Of a stretch of DNA of 64,000 nucleotides, positions 43,229 to 53,208 are shown one piece after another (within the stretch, counting starts at the first letter, position 1; each line of letters opens with the position of its first letter). This stretch comes from Alteromonas australica (lineage in GTDB: Bacteria; Pseudomonadota; Gammaproteobacteria; Enterobacterales; Alteromonadaceae). The DNA is taken from the NCBI RefSeq assembly GCF_000730385.1, contig NZ_CP008849.1:1550001-1614000 (forward strand), in the 5' to 3' direction. The position numbers were made by a program, and so were the translations under genes. Below the pieces are notes generated by a model, which made no database searches, was not told the origin of the DNA, and worked only from the letters and a program-made list of their open reading frames with translations.

Positions 43229-44038
43229 TTACCCTTTTACTGTTGCCGCTTTCATAGCTTGAACAAAGCTACCCAGACTCGCTAACATTGCGTCCGTATC
43301 GTCCAAATTCGCGGCGATGATATTAACCGTAGCAGAACCCGAAATAGCCCCTGCAGCGCCAGCTTCAATTGCAGATTTTACTTGCTCTGGGGTTGAGATG
43401 CCAAACCCTAGAAGTGCCGGAGCTGCATTGTGTTTATTCAGCCGCTCAATAAGTTCTGACGCTGGAATATTGGCTGCGGTTTCGGCACCTGTAACGCCAG
43501 CTCTTCCCAATAAATAGGTATAACCTTTTGAAAACTCGCCTATCTTTTCCATTGTTTCTTCAGTTGCGTTGGGCGGCGCAATCAGAATTTGTGATATTTC
43601 ATTCGCCGTTGCTGCGTTCTGGAAAGGTGCGGCCTCTCGGATTGGAACATCGGCAATTAAAATGGAGTCTACGCCGGCTTGGTGGGCCTTCTCGTAAAAG
43701 CCATCAATCCCTTGTGCCATAACAAGGTTGCTATATAGCAATAAACCCATCGGGATCGAAGGGTATTTAGCACGCACGCGGCCAAGTAATGCGAAACAAT
43801 CTGCGACAGTCACTTTATGGCTGAGTGCTCGAATACTGGCGGCCTGTATGGTGGGGCCATCCGCGATAGGATCTGAATAGGGAATACCTAATTCTAGCGC
43901 ATCTGCTCCAGCCTCAATTAGCTGGCAAATGATGGCTTCGGACGTTGCTAGGTCGGGGTCGCCAATCATAACGAAAGGAACGAAGGCACCTTCATTTTTG
44001 TCGTTAAGGCGCGCAAACATTTCTGAATATCTATCCAT
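43229..44038 (-). CDS. trpA: Tryptophan synthase alpha subunit
   Basis: TrpA cleaves indole-3-glycerol phosphate to indole, which passes to TrpB. The TIM-barrel landmarks are present: [35 protein letters not shown] with the catalytic Glu and Asp, [34 protein letters not shown] and [10 protein letters not shown]. At 269 residues it is normal. It shares one base with trpB (TAATG), which supports coupled translation. Confidence 0.97.
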   Translation of the reverse strand: MDRYSEMFARLNDKNEGAFVPFVMIGDPDLATSEAIICQLIEAGADALELGIPYSDPIADGPTIQAASIRALSHKVTVADCFALLGRVRAKYPSIPMGLLLYSNLVMAQGIDGFYEKAHQAGVDSILIADVPIREAAPFQNAATANEISQILIAPPNATEETMEKIGEFSKGYTYLLGRAGVTGAETAANIPASELIERLNKHNAAPALLGFGISTPEQVKSAIEAGAAGAISGSATVNIIAANLDDTDAMLASLGSFVQAMKAATVKG

Positions 44039-45219
44039 TATACTTCATCCCCAAGTATATTGATTACATGTGCTAAATCTTTGTCGCCGCGACCAGAAAG
44101 GTTGACAACGATAAGGGTTTCTTCTTCGGCTTCATCTGCCATATTAAGAGCATGAGCAAGTGCATGAGACGACTCAAGCGCAGGAATAATTCCTTCTTTA
44201 CGCGCGAGCAGTTTAAACGCATTGAGGGCTTCTTCATCGGTAGCCGCAACATATTCTGCGCGACCTATTTCTGAAAGATAGGCATGCTGCGGGCCTACCG
44301 CTGGGTAGTCTAGCCCGGCTGACACCGAGTAACTTTCTTCAATCTGGCCTTCTTTATCTTGCATGATAAAGGTATAGGCGCCATGCAATATCCCTTTGGT
44401 ACCTGTCACTATAGTGGCGCCATGTTCTTTTGTGTGAATGCCTTTTCCTGCAGGCTCTACACCCACTAAGCGCACTGAAGGCTCGTCGATGAAATCTGCA
44501 AACATGCCTATGGCATTAGAGCCACCACCCACGCAAGCCACAACCGCATCAGGAAGGCGTCCCTCTTTCTCTAGTATTTGTGCACGGGTTTCTTCACCAA
44601 TCATACGGTGATACTCTCGAACAATAGTAGGAAAAGGGTGAGGTCCAGCAGCGGTGCCCAATAGGTAATGGGCTTTATCATAGTTGGCTGACCAATCTCT
44701 CATTGCTTCGTTAACGGCATCTTTCAGTGTGCCTGAGCCCGCGTTTACGGGAATAACTTCGGCACCCATTAAACGCATGCGAAATACATTTGGCGCTTGA
44801 CGCTCCACGTCTTTCGCGCCCATATATATACGTGCTTTTAAACCTAACAATGCGCAAGCCAGAGCCGTAGCCACACCATGTTGGCCCGCCCCCGTCTCTG
44901 CAATTACCTCAGTTTTGCCCATGCGTTTTGTTAATAAGGCTTGCCCAAGTACCTGATTAGTTTTATGAGCACCACCGTGTAGTAAGTCTTCACGCTTTAA
45001 ATAGAGCTTTACTTTGGGGTTGCTGACGAGGTTTCTGGTCAGTGTCATGGCCGTTGGGCGGCCAGCATAGTCTTTTAGTAACGCAAGAAACTCTTCGTTA
45101 AAACTCGGGTCTTCTTTGGCGTCTAAAAACGCTTTTTCTAGCTGATCGAGTGCAGGAATAAGCAATTCGGGCACATACATGCCGCCGAATTCGCCAAATT
45201 TGGTATCAAGTTGATTCAT
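44038..45219 (-). CDS. trpB: Tryptophan synthase beta subunit
   Basis: TrpB is the PLP enzyme that joins indole and serine. Lys86 in [14 protein letters not shown] binds PLP, the phosphate loop is [11 protein letters not shown] and the catalytic Glu lies in [11 protein letters not shown]. The [13 protein letters not shown] opening, here [13 protein letters not shown], is typical. At 393 residues it is normal. It lies 21 bases after trpCF and overlaps trpA. Confidence 0.98.
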   Translation of the reverse strand: MNQLDTKFGEFGGMYVPELLIPALDQLEKAFLDAKEDPSFNEEFLALLKDYAGRPTAMTLTRNLVSNPKVKLYLKREDLLHGGAHKTNQVLGQALLTKRMGKTEVIAETGAGQHGVATALACALLGLKARIYMGAKDVERQAPNVFRMRLMGAEVIPVNAGSGTLKDAVNEAMRDWSANYDKAHYLLGTAAGPHPFPTIVREYHRMIGEETRAQILEKEGRLPDAVVACVGGGSNAIGMFADFIDEPSVRLVGVEPAGKGIHTKEHGATIVTGTKGILHGAYTFIMQDKEGQIEESYSVSAGLDYPAVGPQHAYLSEIGRAEYVAATDEEALNAFKLLARKEGIIPALESSHALAHALNMADEAEEETLIVVNLSGRGDKDLAHVINILGDEV

Positions 45220-45240
45220 GGAATGTCCTGTATTTCGTCT

Positions 45241-46638
45241 TTAATAGCGGCGACAAATTGTAAAAAGTGCTGCAAGCTTGTCAGCGCACTTTTCGCCTGG
45301 GGCGGTTTCTACCCCTGAATTTACATCTAGCATGCCGCAACCTGTTGAAATGGCGTCGGCAACGTTGTCCGGATTAATACCTCCGGCAATAATTAGCTTT
45401 TCTTTCTTGTCGATGTTTTGAAGTAACGACCAATCAAACTGTTTGCCCGTGCCGCCCTTGCTATTTCCCACTTGGCAATCAAGTAATATGCGTTCTACGT
45501 GGTTGTCATTCAACAAGGTGTAAACGTTATTCGGGATGTTGTCGGATACCCCAACGGCTTGCCAAATAGTGCAGTGGGAAGGCAGTTTGCTGTTAAGTTG
45601 TTCACGGTAGTTCGCATCCTCGCTACCATGCAACTGAACCGCGCGTAGCGACAATTGTGTGGCAGTTGCAACCACCTCATCTATGGGTTTATCGACGAAC
45701 ACACCCACATAGTGGCCAGGCACCTCATTGACTATGGCGAGTGCCGTTTCTGGCGTTACGTAGCGAGGAGATTTTTCTGCAAAGATAAGCCCCCCATAGC
45801 TCGCCCCGGCGGCAAACGCGTTGTTAGCGTACTCAGGTGTGGTTAACCCACACACTTTCACACCGCCATACACTAGGCCTTTAACGGCGACATTCAGGTC
45901 TTTTTCAGCCATGAGTGCACTGCCCACCAAGAAACCCTGGCATAAGGGTGATAAACGCAATACATCTTGGTGGGTATAAATGCCTGACTCTGAAATAACC
46001 ACATAATCATGAGTGGCGCTTTCTAGCAGCGGAACTAAGCGTTCGGTGGTGGCCAAATCAGTAGAAAGGTCGCGTAGGTTACGATTGTTAATGCCAATTA
46101 TTTTGGCTTCCAGCGCGATGGCGCGAGCCATTTCCTCTTCATTACTCACTTCAGTTAGAATATCTAAGGAAAGGGTGTCTGCTACGGCGGCGAGAGATTG
46201 ATATTCTTCGTCACTCAAAACGCTCAGCATGAGCAGCACAGCATCTGCATTGTAATAACGTGCAAGATATACCTGATAGGTGTCTACAAAGAAATCTTTA
46301 TTCAAAACCGGCTGCGTGACACGGGCAGTGACATATTCAAGGTATTCGAATTTACCTTGGAAATATTTCTCATCAGTCAGCACTGAGATACCTGCCGCAT
46401 ATGGGCTATAGGCTTCAAGGATTTCATCTAAATCGAAATGCTCTCGAATAAGCCCCTTTGAAGGTGAGGCTTTTTTACATTCGAAGATGTACCCTGCGTT
46501 GGGTTGGCTAAGCGCTGCAAACAAGCTTTTTTGAGAAGGCACGAGTTCATCTTTAAATGAAGAGAGTGGAAACGCGCGTTTTCTTTCTTCTATTTCATGG
46601 CGCTTATCGACAACAATTTTTTCTAGCACATTAGGCAT
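45241..46638 (-). CDS. trpCF: Bifunctional indole-3-glycerol phosphate synthase / phosphoribosylanthranilate isomerase
   Basis: The two pathway steps before tryptophan synthase are fused in one 465-residue protein, as in E. coli. Residues 1 to about 255 are TrpC (FECKKASPSKGLIREHFD, LTDEKYFQG, INNRNLRDLSTD, SESGIYTHQDV). Residues from about 257 are TrpF (GVKVCGLTTPEYA, VGVFVDKP, LRAVQLHGSED, IIAGGINPDNV and the ending DVNSGVETAPGEKC). The ATG at 46638 has AGGAGG nine bases upstream and overlaps the end of trpD by eight bases; an open frame 15 codons longer is not conserved. Confidence 0.96.
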   Translation of the reverse strand: MPNVLEKIVVDKRHEIEERKRAFPLSSFKDELVPSQKSLFAALSQPNAGYIFECKKASPSKGLIREHFDLDEILEAYSPYAAGISVLTDEKYFQGKFEYLEYVTARVTQPVLNKDFFVDTYQVYLARYYNADAVLLMLSVLSDEEYQSLAAVADTLSLDILTEVSNEEEMARAIALEAKIIGINNRNLRDLSTDLATTERLVPLLESATHDYVVISESGIYTHQDVLRLSPLCQGFLVGSALMAEKDLNVAVKGLVYGGVKVCGLTTPEYANNAFAAGASYGGLIFAEKSPRYVTPETALAIVNEVPGHYVGVFVDKPIDEVVATATQLSLRAVQLHGSEDANYREQLNSKLPSHCTIWQAVGVSDNIPNNVYTLLNDNHVERILLDCQVGNSKGGTGKQFDWSLLQNIDKKEKLIIAGGINPDNVADAISTGCGMLDVNSGVETAPGEKCADKLAALFTICRRY

Positions 46639-47662
46639 TTGTGCTAACCTCCTGACTAATTTTAGCAACCTGGGATAACACATTCAGCGGGCGTCCTGCG
46701 TGCATGGCTTCCATGGCCATTTCAGCGCCGTCTTTAAACGTGTTGGCGTGTCCCGTAACCTTAAGTAATGCCCCACAGTTCATTGCAATAGCGGCGCGGT
46801 GAGCTTCTTCACCTTCACCGGCAAGGGCAGCCTCAATGTATTTTCTGTTTTCTTCTGGTTCTCCCCCTTCAATGGCCACAAGGGGAAAGGATGGTAGCCC
46901 AAAGTCTTCTGCGGTAACGGTAAGCTTACGAATATCACCGTGCTCAAGATCGAAAATAGTAGATTCACCGTGCAAGGCTAACTCGTCTAAACCATCACCA
47001 TGTACAATCATGGCGCGATGTTGGCCTAGCAGCATAAGGGTTTTTGCGTAAGGTTCAAGCAGTTCCGGTGAGTAAACCCCGAATACACCATGGGTTGGGC
47101 GGGCAGGGTTTGCCAATGGACCCAATATGTTAAATAAGGTTCGGGTCTTCAGCGCAGCTCTGACGGGGGCTGCATGGCGCATGCCTGCATGATAAACCGG
47201 CGCAAATAGAAATGTGAAATTTGCTTCATCTAAGCATTTTCTAGACGTTTCTGGGGAAATGTCGAGTGCTAAGCCAAACTGTTTAAAGAGATCTGCCGAG
47301 CCCGATTTACTCGACACACTTCTATTGCCGTGTTTAGCTACTTTTACACCACAAGAAGCGGCGACGACGCCAGCCGCACTGGAAATATTAATCGTGTTAT
47401 GGCCGTCTCCACCGGTACCGACAATATCAGCAAAGTCGTATTCTGGCGTAGGGAAGGGCAATGCATTCGCTACCATGGCACTGGCGGCACCCGCAATTTC
47501 ACCCGGCGATTCACCTTTCATTTTTAAGGCAGTAAGCACTGCTGCAATCATAGATTCACTTTGTTCACCATGCATAATACTGTTGAATAGCGAGTAAGCT
47601 TCTGTTTGCGACAGCGATGTTTTTGCTATTAAAGCGTCTAATAGAGTTGTTGCGTTTACCAT
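46631..47662 (-). CDS. trpD: Anthranilate phosphoribosyltransferase
   Basis: TrpD attaches phosphoribose to anthranilate. The 343-residue protein has the GTGGDGHNTINISS motif near residues 86-99 that binds PRPP, HGNRSVSSKSGSADL, FAPVYHAGMRHAAPVR and NILGPLANPARP. It is a separate gene here rather than a TrpG-TrpD fusion as in E. coli. It follows trpG with a gap of four bases and overlaps trpCF. Confidence 0.97.
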   Translation of the reverse strand: MVNATTLLDALIAKTSLSQTEAYSLFNSIMHGEQSESMIAAVLTALKMKGESPGEIAGAASAMVANALPFPTPEYDFADIVGTGGDGHNTINISSAAGVVAASCGVKVAKHGNRSVSSKSGSADLFKQFGLALDISPETSRKCLDEANFTFLFAPVYHAGMRHAAPVRAALKTRTLFNILGPLANPARPTHGVFGVYSPELLEPYAKTLMLLGQHRAMIVHGDGLDELALHGESTIFDLEHGDIRKLTVTAEDFGLPSFPLVAIEGGEPEENRKYIEAALAGEGEEAHRAAIAMNCGALLKVTGHANTFKDGAEMAMEAMHAGRPLNVLSQVAKISQEVSTNA

Positions 47663-47666
47663 ATGC

Positions 47667-48284
47667 TTATTCCTGCAACGTTAAATAGTCGATGCTTTGC
47701 TTAAGCAACATACTACCTTGCGCGGTTAAAATAGATTCAGGGTGAAATTGAAAGCCAAGCATGCCGTCGGCTTTATTTATCACAGCCATAATAGTCTGCG
47801 AACCGTCTTCATCTTCACACGTGGCACAAGCCTCCAGTGCGTCAGGTAGGGTGTGAGCTACCAAAGAGTGATAACGGGCAACGTGTAAGGGGTGTGGCAA
47901 CTTATTGAACATGGCTGTTTGCGTATGAGAAATGGCCGATGATTTACCATGCATAACATAGCTGGCACGCCCAACTTTTCCACCATAGTATTCCACAATG
48001 GCCTGATGGCCTAAACATATGCCAATGACCGGGAAAACGCCAGCCACTTGTTTCAGCAATGCTGGCATGCAACCTGCGTCGCTAGGTGCGCCAGGGCCGG
48101 GAGATAGCATTAATAATACGGGGCCTTTGGCTGCCTGCTCTTGCATTTTTGCAAAAATAACCTCTGCGGATACGGTGTTTCTATAAACACTAATCGCCAA
48201 GTCTAAGGTACGTAGTTCATCCACTAAGTTGTAGGTAAATGAGTCTACGTTATCAAGTAAGAATAAGGTGGTTTGCGCTTTCAT
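47667..48284 (-). CDS. trpG: Anthranilate synthase glutamine amidotransferase component
   Basis: A class I glutamine amidotransferase of 205 residues that supplies ammonia to TrpE. It shows LLDNVDSFTYNLVDELR, LSPGPGAPSDAG, the nucleophile in GICLGHQAIVEYYGG and the His-Glu pair in FQFHPESILT. The four-base overlap (ATGA) with trpE couples the subunits. A PabA role is excluded mainly by its place in the trp operon. Confidence 0.97.
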   Translation of the reverse strand: MKAQTTLFLLDNVDSFTYNLVDELRTLDLAISVYRNTVSAEVIFAKMQEQAAKGPVLLMLSPGPGAPSDAGCMPALLKQVAGVFPVIGICLGHQAIVEYYGGKVGRASYVMHGKSSAISHTQTAMFNKLPHPLHVARYHSLVAHTLPDALEACATCEDEDGSQTIMAVINKADGMLGFQFHPESILTAQGSMLLKQSIDYLTLQE

Positions 48285-49885
48285 GCTTGTTTCTCCATGG
48301 CCAGTGCTGATTGCACCGCACTTATCACCGCCTGGGCTTTTGCGCGAGTTTCGTCCGCTTCGGCTTGCGCTACAGAGTCGTAAACTACGCCAGCGCCAGC
48401 TTGAATATAAGCGGTGTTATTTTTGACAAACGCAGAACGTATCACAATGCAGGTATCCATATCGCCTTGGCCGTTGATATAGCCTACCGCGCCACCATAA
48501 CTGCCTCGTCGCTTTTTCTCAGTCTCACGAATTAGGGTGGCAGCACTTACTTTTGGCGCGCCCACCAGGGTTCCCATGTTCATACAGGCTTGATAGGCGT
48601 GTAAGGCGTCTAAATCGTCTCTAAGCTGGCCGACTACCCGTGACACTAAATGCATAACGTGAGAGTAGCGGTCTACTTTTAGTAAATCTTTTACGTAGCG
48701 CGTGCCCGGACGGCTGACTTTCGCCACATCATTACGGGCAAGATCCACCAACATAATGTGTTCTGCTTTTTCTTTTTCATCTTCCCGTAAGTTTAACTCT
48801 ATACGACTGTCCAAATCGTGATTTATGCTGCCGTCTTCCCGCTTACCGCGAGGACGTGTACCCGCAATAGGGTAAATCTCAACTTGGTTAGATTCACTGT
48901 CGTACTTTAATGCTGACTCGGGTGACGCGCCAAAAATAGAAAAAGCCTCATCCTGCATATAAAACATGTAAGGGCTTGGATTTTGCACTTTAAGTTGGGC
49001 GTATGCGAGAAGAGGAGACGGACAAGGAAGTGAAAAGGTACGTGAAGGAACCACTTGGAAGATATCGCCAGCCAAAATGTGCTGTTTTAAGGCGTGTACA
49101 TCGTGACAAAATTCAGCGTCTGTTTTGTCTACTGAAACGTCGCAGGCGTCTGGCGCATTGGCGTTTTTGTTAACGAATGACGGCGTGGCTGGCATGGTAT
49201 GCAGTTGCTGGTGCAAGGACTCTAGTCGTTGTGATACCGCAAAATACTGTCGAGCCACATCTTCGCCACTAAACACACTGCCAATGAGGTGGGTTTCACG
49301 AGTTTGATGGTCAACGGTTATCAGGGTTTCAGCTAAGTAAAACACAAAGTCAGGACAATCGTTTTCACCTTCACCAACCGCAGGTAAGTTTTCGAAACCG
49401 GCTAACATGTCATACGCAAACACCCCCCCTAAAAACAAAGCATGAGGGTGTTGTCTGATAGGTGTGATGCCGTTAATTACAACTCGCAGCGTATCCATTA
49501 CGCTTGCTGCTTTTAGTCGGCTATCTTCGTCTAAGGATGCATCAGCGCTTTCACACAATAAGGTTAGCGTTGCGTCATCATTTTCGATACAGGTTAGCCC
49601 TTGAGGCAAATGCTGACTAAATAGTGGAAGCACAGATGCTCCGTTGTGGCTCAATGCGCTTACCATTACTCGGTTGCCATGGCACTCCATTCGTAATGCC
49701 GCGTCAACCATCAGCAAACTTTGCAAGTTGTCTTTCGACTCAATTTCAGCTGACTCAAGCAATAACGCATTTGGCCGCTCTGCACACAGATGTGAAAACG
49801 CGGCAAGCGGGTCATCAATATAGTGACCAACCTGCTCAATCGTCTCCACTTTTCCTGGGACAGTTCCCAGTTCCGCTAAACTCAT
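48281..49885 (-). CDS. trpE: Anthranilate synthase component I
   Basis: TrpE makes anthranilate from chorismate. The feedback site motif LLES lies at about residues 42-45 (ALLLESAEIESKDN), and the chorismate-binding domain has PSPYMFYMQDEAFSIFGASPE, PIAGTRPRGK, DLDSRIELNLREDEKEKAEH and AGAGVVYDSV. The ATG at 49885 has GGAG ten bases upstream; a GTG nine bases earlier almost touches this site. The DLDSR segment contains a TTGGACAGTC match (48805-48814), but E. coli TrpE has the same residues, so that copy is probably coincidence. Confidence 0.97.
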   Translation of the reverse strand: MSLAELGTVPGKVETIEQVGHYIDDPLAAFSHLCAERPNALLLESAEIESKDNLQSLLMVDAALRMECHGNRVMVSALSHNGASVLPLFSQHLPQGLTCIENDDATLTLLCESADASLDEDSRLKAASVMDTLRVVINGITPIRQHPHALFLGGVFAYDMLAGFENLPAVGEGENDCPDFVFYLAETLITVDHQTRETHLIGSVFSGEDVARQYFAVSQRLESLHQQLHTMPATPSFVNKNANAPDACDVSVDKTDAEFCHDVHALKQHILAGDIFQVVPSRTFSLPCPSPLLAYAQLKVQNPSPYMFYMQDEAFSIFGASPESALKYDSESNQVEIYPIAGTRPRGKREDGSINHDLDSRIELNLREDEKEKAEHIMLVDLARNDVAKVSRPGTRYVKDLLKVDRYSHVMHLVSRVVGQLRDDLDALHAYQACMNMGTLVGAPKVSAATLIRETEKKRRGSYGGAVGYINGQGDMDTCIVIRSAFVKNNTAYIQAGAGVVYDSVAQAEADETRAKAQAVISAVQSALAMEKQA

Positions 49886-49911
49886 TTTTGCCACTCTCCA
49901 ACTGCAAAAGA

Positions 49912-49943
49912 ATAAAAAAAAGGCCCGTTAAAACGGGCCTTTT
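49912..49943 (-). terminator. trp attenuator terminator
   Basis: AGGCCCGTT and AACGGGCCT form a nine-base-pair stem with a run of T after it on the minus strand, 25 bases before the trpE start. The upstream AACGGG after the leader peptide stop can pair with CCCGTT of the 5' arm and form the competing antiterminator. Confidence 0.93.
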
Positions 49944-49978
49944 GTGTTTTTTTTACGCACCAAAGCGCACACCACCCG

Positions 49979-50044
49979 TTAATCGAGGGAGTGCCACCAC
50001 CAAGTTGCAAGCTTAATTGCTGTTGTGATTGTCATTTGATGCAT
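49979..50044 (-). CDS. trpL: trp operon leader peptide
   Basis: A 21-codon frame reads MHQMTITTAIKLATWWWHSL then D and stop, with three tryptophan codons in a row. A second in-frame ATG at codon 4 is also a possible start. The stop lies just before the sequence that can act as antiterminator, and the terminator follows 36 bases later. A CAC-CCC/GGG-GTG pairing overlapping the Trp codons and stop provides the 1:2 pause hairpin. Stalling at the Trp codons when charged tRNA-Trp is scarce would favour read-through into trpE. Confidence 0.92.
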   Translation of the reverse strand: MHQMTITTAIKLATWWWHSLD

Positions 50045-50185
50045 GAATAATCTCGTGTTTATGTCGAACTTTTTCAAACTTCGATAGGCATCGAGTTTGT
50101 TAATCCGTATACTCTACTATATAGAAGAAAACAATTTGGCCTTTGTGTCAACCCATTATTTGCATAAAAGTTTGAAAGTAGACCC

Positions 50186-51055
50186 TTGAAAATAGATTTA
50201 CACAGTCATACAAAATATTCAGACGGACACCTTACCCCTAAAGAATTAGTGCTTAGGGCGCATACCATGCAGGTGGACGTTCTTGCCATAACCGATCATG
50301 ATACGGTGGGGGGATTAGAAGAAGCACACCTTACCCAGGCATCACAGAAACGGCCCCTGCACATTGTGGATGGTGTTGAAATATCAACCAATTGGCATGG
50401 TTTTGATATCCATATTGTTGGTTTAAACGTAGATCGAAAACACAGTGCCTTTTTAGCCAATTTAGCCGGCCAAGCTCAAGTGCGACAAGACCGCGCCGAG
50501 CGCATTGCAGAAAAACTCAGCAAATGTGGGTTTGAAGGTGTACTTGAACGTGCGCAATCCCTCGCTGGCGTGGGGCAGGTAACCCGTGCGCATTTTGCCA
50601 GAGTGCTGGTGAATAATTATGGTGTTGCATCTATGGAGGCGGCGTTTAAAAAGTATCTGGGTAAAGGGAAGCGCGCCGCGGTTAAGGCCGATTGGCCGTC
50701 TATTGAAAGTGCAATTGCTTGGATACATCAAGCAGGTGGGCAAGCCATTTTAGCGCATCCAGCTCATTATGATATGACAGCTAAATGGCTGCGCAGATTG
50801 GTCGATTTGTTTGCTACCGCAGGGGGGGACGGCATTGAAACCGCGTTTCCAGGTATAAACAAAAGTAAACAAGAACTTATTAATGAACTCGCCAAAAGCC
50901 ATGGTTTGTTAGCATCGGCAGGGTCTGATTTTCATTTTCCTTCGCGTTGGACAGAACTTGGCAAAAATTTAGGCATTAATAGCGCACTTACTCCGGTTTG
51001 GCACGATTGGCCCTATGTATCTGGGGCCGTAAATCAAAGCACGCCCCTCGCGTAA
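50186..51055 (+). CDS. trpH: PHP-domain phosphatase / 5'-3' RNase (RNase AM)
   Basis: A 289-residue PHP-superfamily protein matching E. coli TrpH (YciV), which trims short RNA 5' ends and acts on 3',5'-bisphosphates. Metal ligands are seen in DLHSHTKYSDG, AITDHDTVGG, the Glu of VDGVEIST, ILAHPAHY and GSDFHFP. It is divergent from the trp operon and followed by yciO, the same order as in E. coli. The start is a TTG at 50186 giving MKIDLHSHTKYSD; no other start fits as well. Confidence 0.92.
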   Translation: MKIDLHSHTKYSDGHLTPKELVLRAHTMQVDVLAITDHDTVGGLEEAHLTQASQKRPLHIVDGVEISTNWHGFDIHIVGLNVDRKHSAFLANLAGQAQVRQDRAERIAEKLSKCGFEGVLERAQSLAGVGQVTRAHFARVLVNNYGVASMEAAFKKYLGKGKRAAVKADWPSIESAIAWIHQAGGQAILAHPAHYDMTAKWLRRLVDLFATAGGDGIETAFPGINKSKQELINELAKSHGLLASAGSDFHFPSRWTELGKNLGINSALTPVWHDWPYVSGAVNQSTPLA

Positions 51056-51069
51056 AGGAGAGCATTAGT

Positions 51070-51690
51070 ATGAGCCAGTTTTTTTATATTCATCCAGAAA
51101 ATCCACAACAAAGATTACTAAATCAAGCCTGCGAATTGATTCGAGCAGGTGCGGTGGTGGTATATCCAACGGATTCGGGCTATGCCATTGGTTGCCAAAT
51201 GGAAGACAAGCGGGCTTTAGAGCAGCTTTGCCGAATTCGACAAATTGACAAAGATCATAATTTCACCCTGATGTGTCGAGATATGTCTGAGCTTTCTATT
51301 TACGCAAAAGTGGATAACACCGCGTTTAGGCAAATCAAAAACAATACACCGGGGTCGTACACCTTTGTGTTGAAAGCCACCCGTGAAGTCCCTAAACGAT
51401 TACAAAACCCTAAGCGTAAAACCATTGGATTACGTGTGCCAGACAACGCCATAGCGTTAGCATTGCTTGAAACCTTAGGCGAGCCATTAATGTCTACATC
51501 GCTAATTTTACCTGGCAATGAAATGGCTGAGTCAGACCCTGATGTTATACGTGATAATCTTGAAAAGCAGGTGGGCGTTATTATTCACGGCGGATACCTT
51601 GGTGAGCAACCAACCACGGTGGTAGACCTATCCGACGATGTACCTGTCATTTTGCGTCGAGGTACTGGAGATACAACCCCATTTGAGTAA
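51070..51690 (+). CDS. yciO: Sua5/YciO/YrdC family protein
   Basis: A 206-residue protein of the YrdC fold with VVYPTDSGYAIGCQ, RIRQIDKDHNFTLMCRDMSELS, SYTFVLKAT and IGLRVPDN. It is the YciO branch, which lacks the full threonylcarbamoyl-AMP synthase function of TsaC, so its role is not settled. The ATG at 51070 has AAGGAGAG eight bases upstream. It follows trpH by 14 bases and is likely cotranscribed with it. Confidence 0.93.
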   Translation: MSQFFYIHPENPQQRLLNQACELIRAGAVVVYPTDSGYAIGCQMEDKRALEQLCRIRQIDKDHNFTLMCRDMSELSIYAKVDNTAFRQIKNNTPGSYTFVLKATREVPKRLQNPKRKTIGLRVPDNAIALALLETLGEPLMSTSLILPGNEMAESDPDVIRDNLEKQVGVIIHGGYLGEQPTTVVDLSDDVPVILRRGTGDTTPFE

Positions 51691-51746
51691 TCGATGGTGG
51701 TTTCAAATACGCTTCATTATGAAGGCATTAACGTGAGGATGAACAG

Positions 51747-52583
51747 GTGAGCGAAGTAACTACCACTGACGATGCAGTGTCTACCCCTGTTCAGCAACCG
51801 CTCCCTTTGGCTTTTATCAATGGCGAAGCCTTAATTGAAAAGCCCGAAGATTTGTTTATTCCTCCCGATGCCCTAGAGGTTATTCTAGATACCTTTGAAG
51901 GGCCATTAGACTTACTTTTGTATCTTATTCGGAAGCAAAAATTCGATATAACAAGTTTGCCCGTGGCTGTTGTAACCAAGCAGTACATGGAATATGTCGA
52001 TGCCATGATGGCGTTAAAGCTTGAGCTCGCCGCTGAATATTTGTTAATGGCGGCAATACTGGCTGAGATAAAATCCCGATTGTTGCTCCCAAAACGAGAA
52101 AGTGACAGTGACGAGGAAGAAGACCCACGGGCAGAATTGATTCGCCGTTTAAAAGAATATGAGGTGGTGAAGCAGGCCGCGGAAGATTTAGATGAGCAAC
52201 CCCGACTAGAGCGGGATATTTTTCTTACACAGGTTGATCTTGATGAGGGGATTGCCCCTGTGAGGGTGGATCCAGAGGTAAGTCTTGCCGAGATCGTCTT
52301 GGCATTTAGCGCGGCACTAAAAAGAGCCGCGGCGTTTGAACATCACACTATTGAGAAAGAAGCACTGAGCACGCGAGAGCGAATGTCTATGATTTTGAGC
52401 ATGGTAAATCGAGACGCATTTACGCCCTTAGACACGTTATTCAGTACTGATGAAGGGAAGGCCGGCGTAGTGGTTTCTTTCCTCGCTATTTTAGAGTTAG
52501 TAAAAGAACAACTAATAATTTGTATTCAGGCAGGTCCTTATGCGCGAATTCATGTAAAATTAGGCACGAATGAAAAAGATTAA
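51747..52583 (+). CDS. scpA: Segregation and condensation protein A
   Basis: ScpA is the kleisin that bridges SMC heads with ScpB in chromosome condensation. The conserved FEGPLDLLLYLIRKQKFDI begins near residue 50, and VTKQYMEYVDAMMALKLELAAEYLLMAA follows; an acidic SDSDEEEDPRAELI linker leads to the C-terminal winged helix. The N-terminal 45 residues are unconserved. The start is GTG at 51747. It overlaps scpB by 14 bases. Confidence 0.95.
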   Translation: MSEVTTTDDAVSTPVQQPLPLAFINGEALIEKPEDLFIPPDALEVILDTFEGPLDLLLYLIRKQKFDITSLPVAVVTKQYMEYVDAMMALKLELAAEYLLMAAILAEIKSRLLLPKRESDSDEEEDPRAELIRRLKEYEVVKQAAEDLDEQPRLERDIFLTQVDLDEGIAPVRVDPEVSLAEIVLAFSAALKRAAAFEHHTIEKEALSTRERMSMILSMVNRDAFTPLDTLFSTDEGKAGVVVSFLAILELVKEQLIICIQAGPYARIHVKLGTNEKD

Positions 52584-53166
52584 TACCACGCAACTTAAAC
52601 AATTGGTGGAAGCTGCTATTTTTGTGGCCGATAAACCAATAACAAAACAAGAGCTTAAAGAAACTGTTTTAGCTGGATTTTCCGTAGCTGATAGAACCTT
52701 AAGCAAAGTTTTGAACGAGCTTAAGCTCGACTATCAGCCTCGTGGCGTACAACTTGTAGAAGTTAGTAGTGGTTTTCGTTTTCAATCGTTAGATGCGCTT
52801 AGCCCCTGGTTAAGCAATTTATGGCAAGAAAACGCGCCGCGTTATTCTCGCGCCATGTTGGAAACATTGGCACTTATCGCCTATCGTCAACCTATTACTC
52901 GTGGAGAAATTGAGCAAGTAAGAGGGGTAGCGGTAAGTAGCAATATTATGAAAACACTCACAGAACGAGAATGGGTAACCATTGTTGGGCATAAAGAAGT
53001 ACCAGGGAGACCTGCGTTATATGCCACAACAAAAACCTTTTTAGATTACTTTTCGTTGACGTCACTTTCTGAACTTCCTAGTGCAGAAGCGTTTGAAACG
53101 TTAGCTGATAATTTAGATACCCACTCGTCGCTTAAGGTGTTAAATGAGGCACCGTCTGAAAGCTAG
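52570..53166 (+). CDS. scpB: Segregation and condensation protein B
   Basis: ScpB is a double winged-helix protein that dimerises and binds ScpA. The 198-residue product has LVEAAIFVADKPITKQEL at its start, GVQLVEVSSGFRFQS, LSRAMLETLAL-like SRAMLETLALIAYRQP, TRGEIEQVRGVAVSS and GRPALYATTKTFLDYF. The 14-base overlap with scpA indicates one translation-coupled unit. rluB follows 42 bases downstream on the same strand. Confidence 0.95.
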   Translation: MKKINTTQLKQLVEAAIFVADKPITKQELKETVLAGFSVADRTLSKVLNELKLDYQPRGVQLVEVSSGFRFQSLDALSPWLSNLWQENAPRYSRAMLETLALIAYRQPITRGEIEQVRGVAVSSNIMKTLTEREWVTIVGHKEVPGRPALYATTKTFLDYFSLTSLSELPSAEAFETLADNLDTHSSLKVLNEAPSES

Positions 53167-53208
53167 ACCGTGCGACCGTAAACAAGCAAACAAAGAGTGA
53201 AATAACCC

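Noticed and set aside
48805..48814. Repeat insertion in trpE
   Set aside because: The encoded DLDSRIEL is shared with E. coli TrpE, so the match is probably due to conserved protein sequence.
50085..50145. TrpR operator and trp promoter
   Set aside because: The region holds TTGACAC, TATATAG and GTATAC elements, but no convincing match to the TrpR palindrome or a well-spaced promoter; not called.
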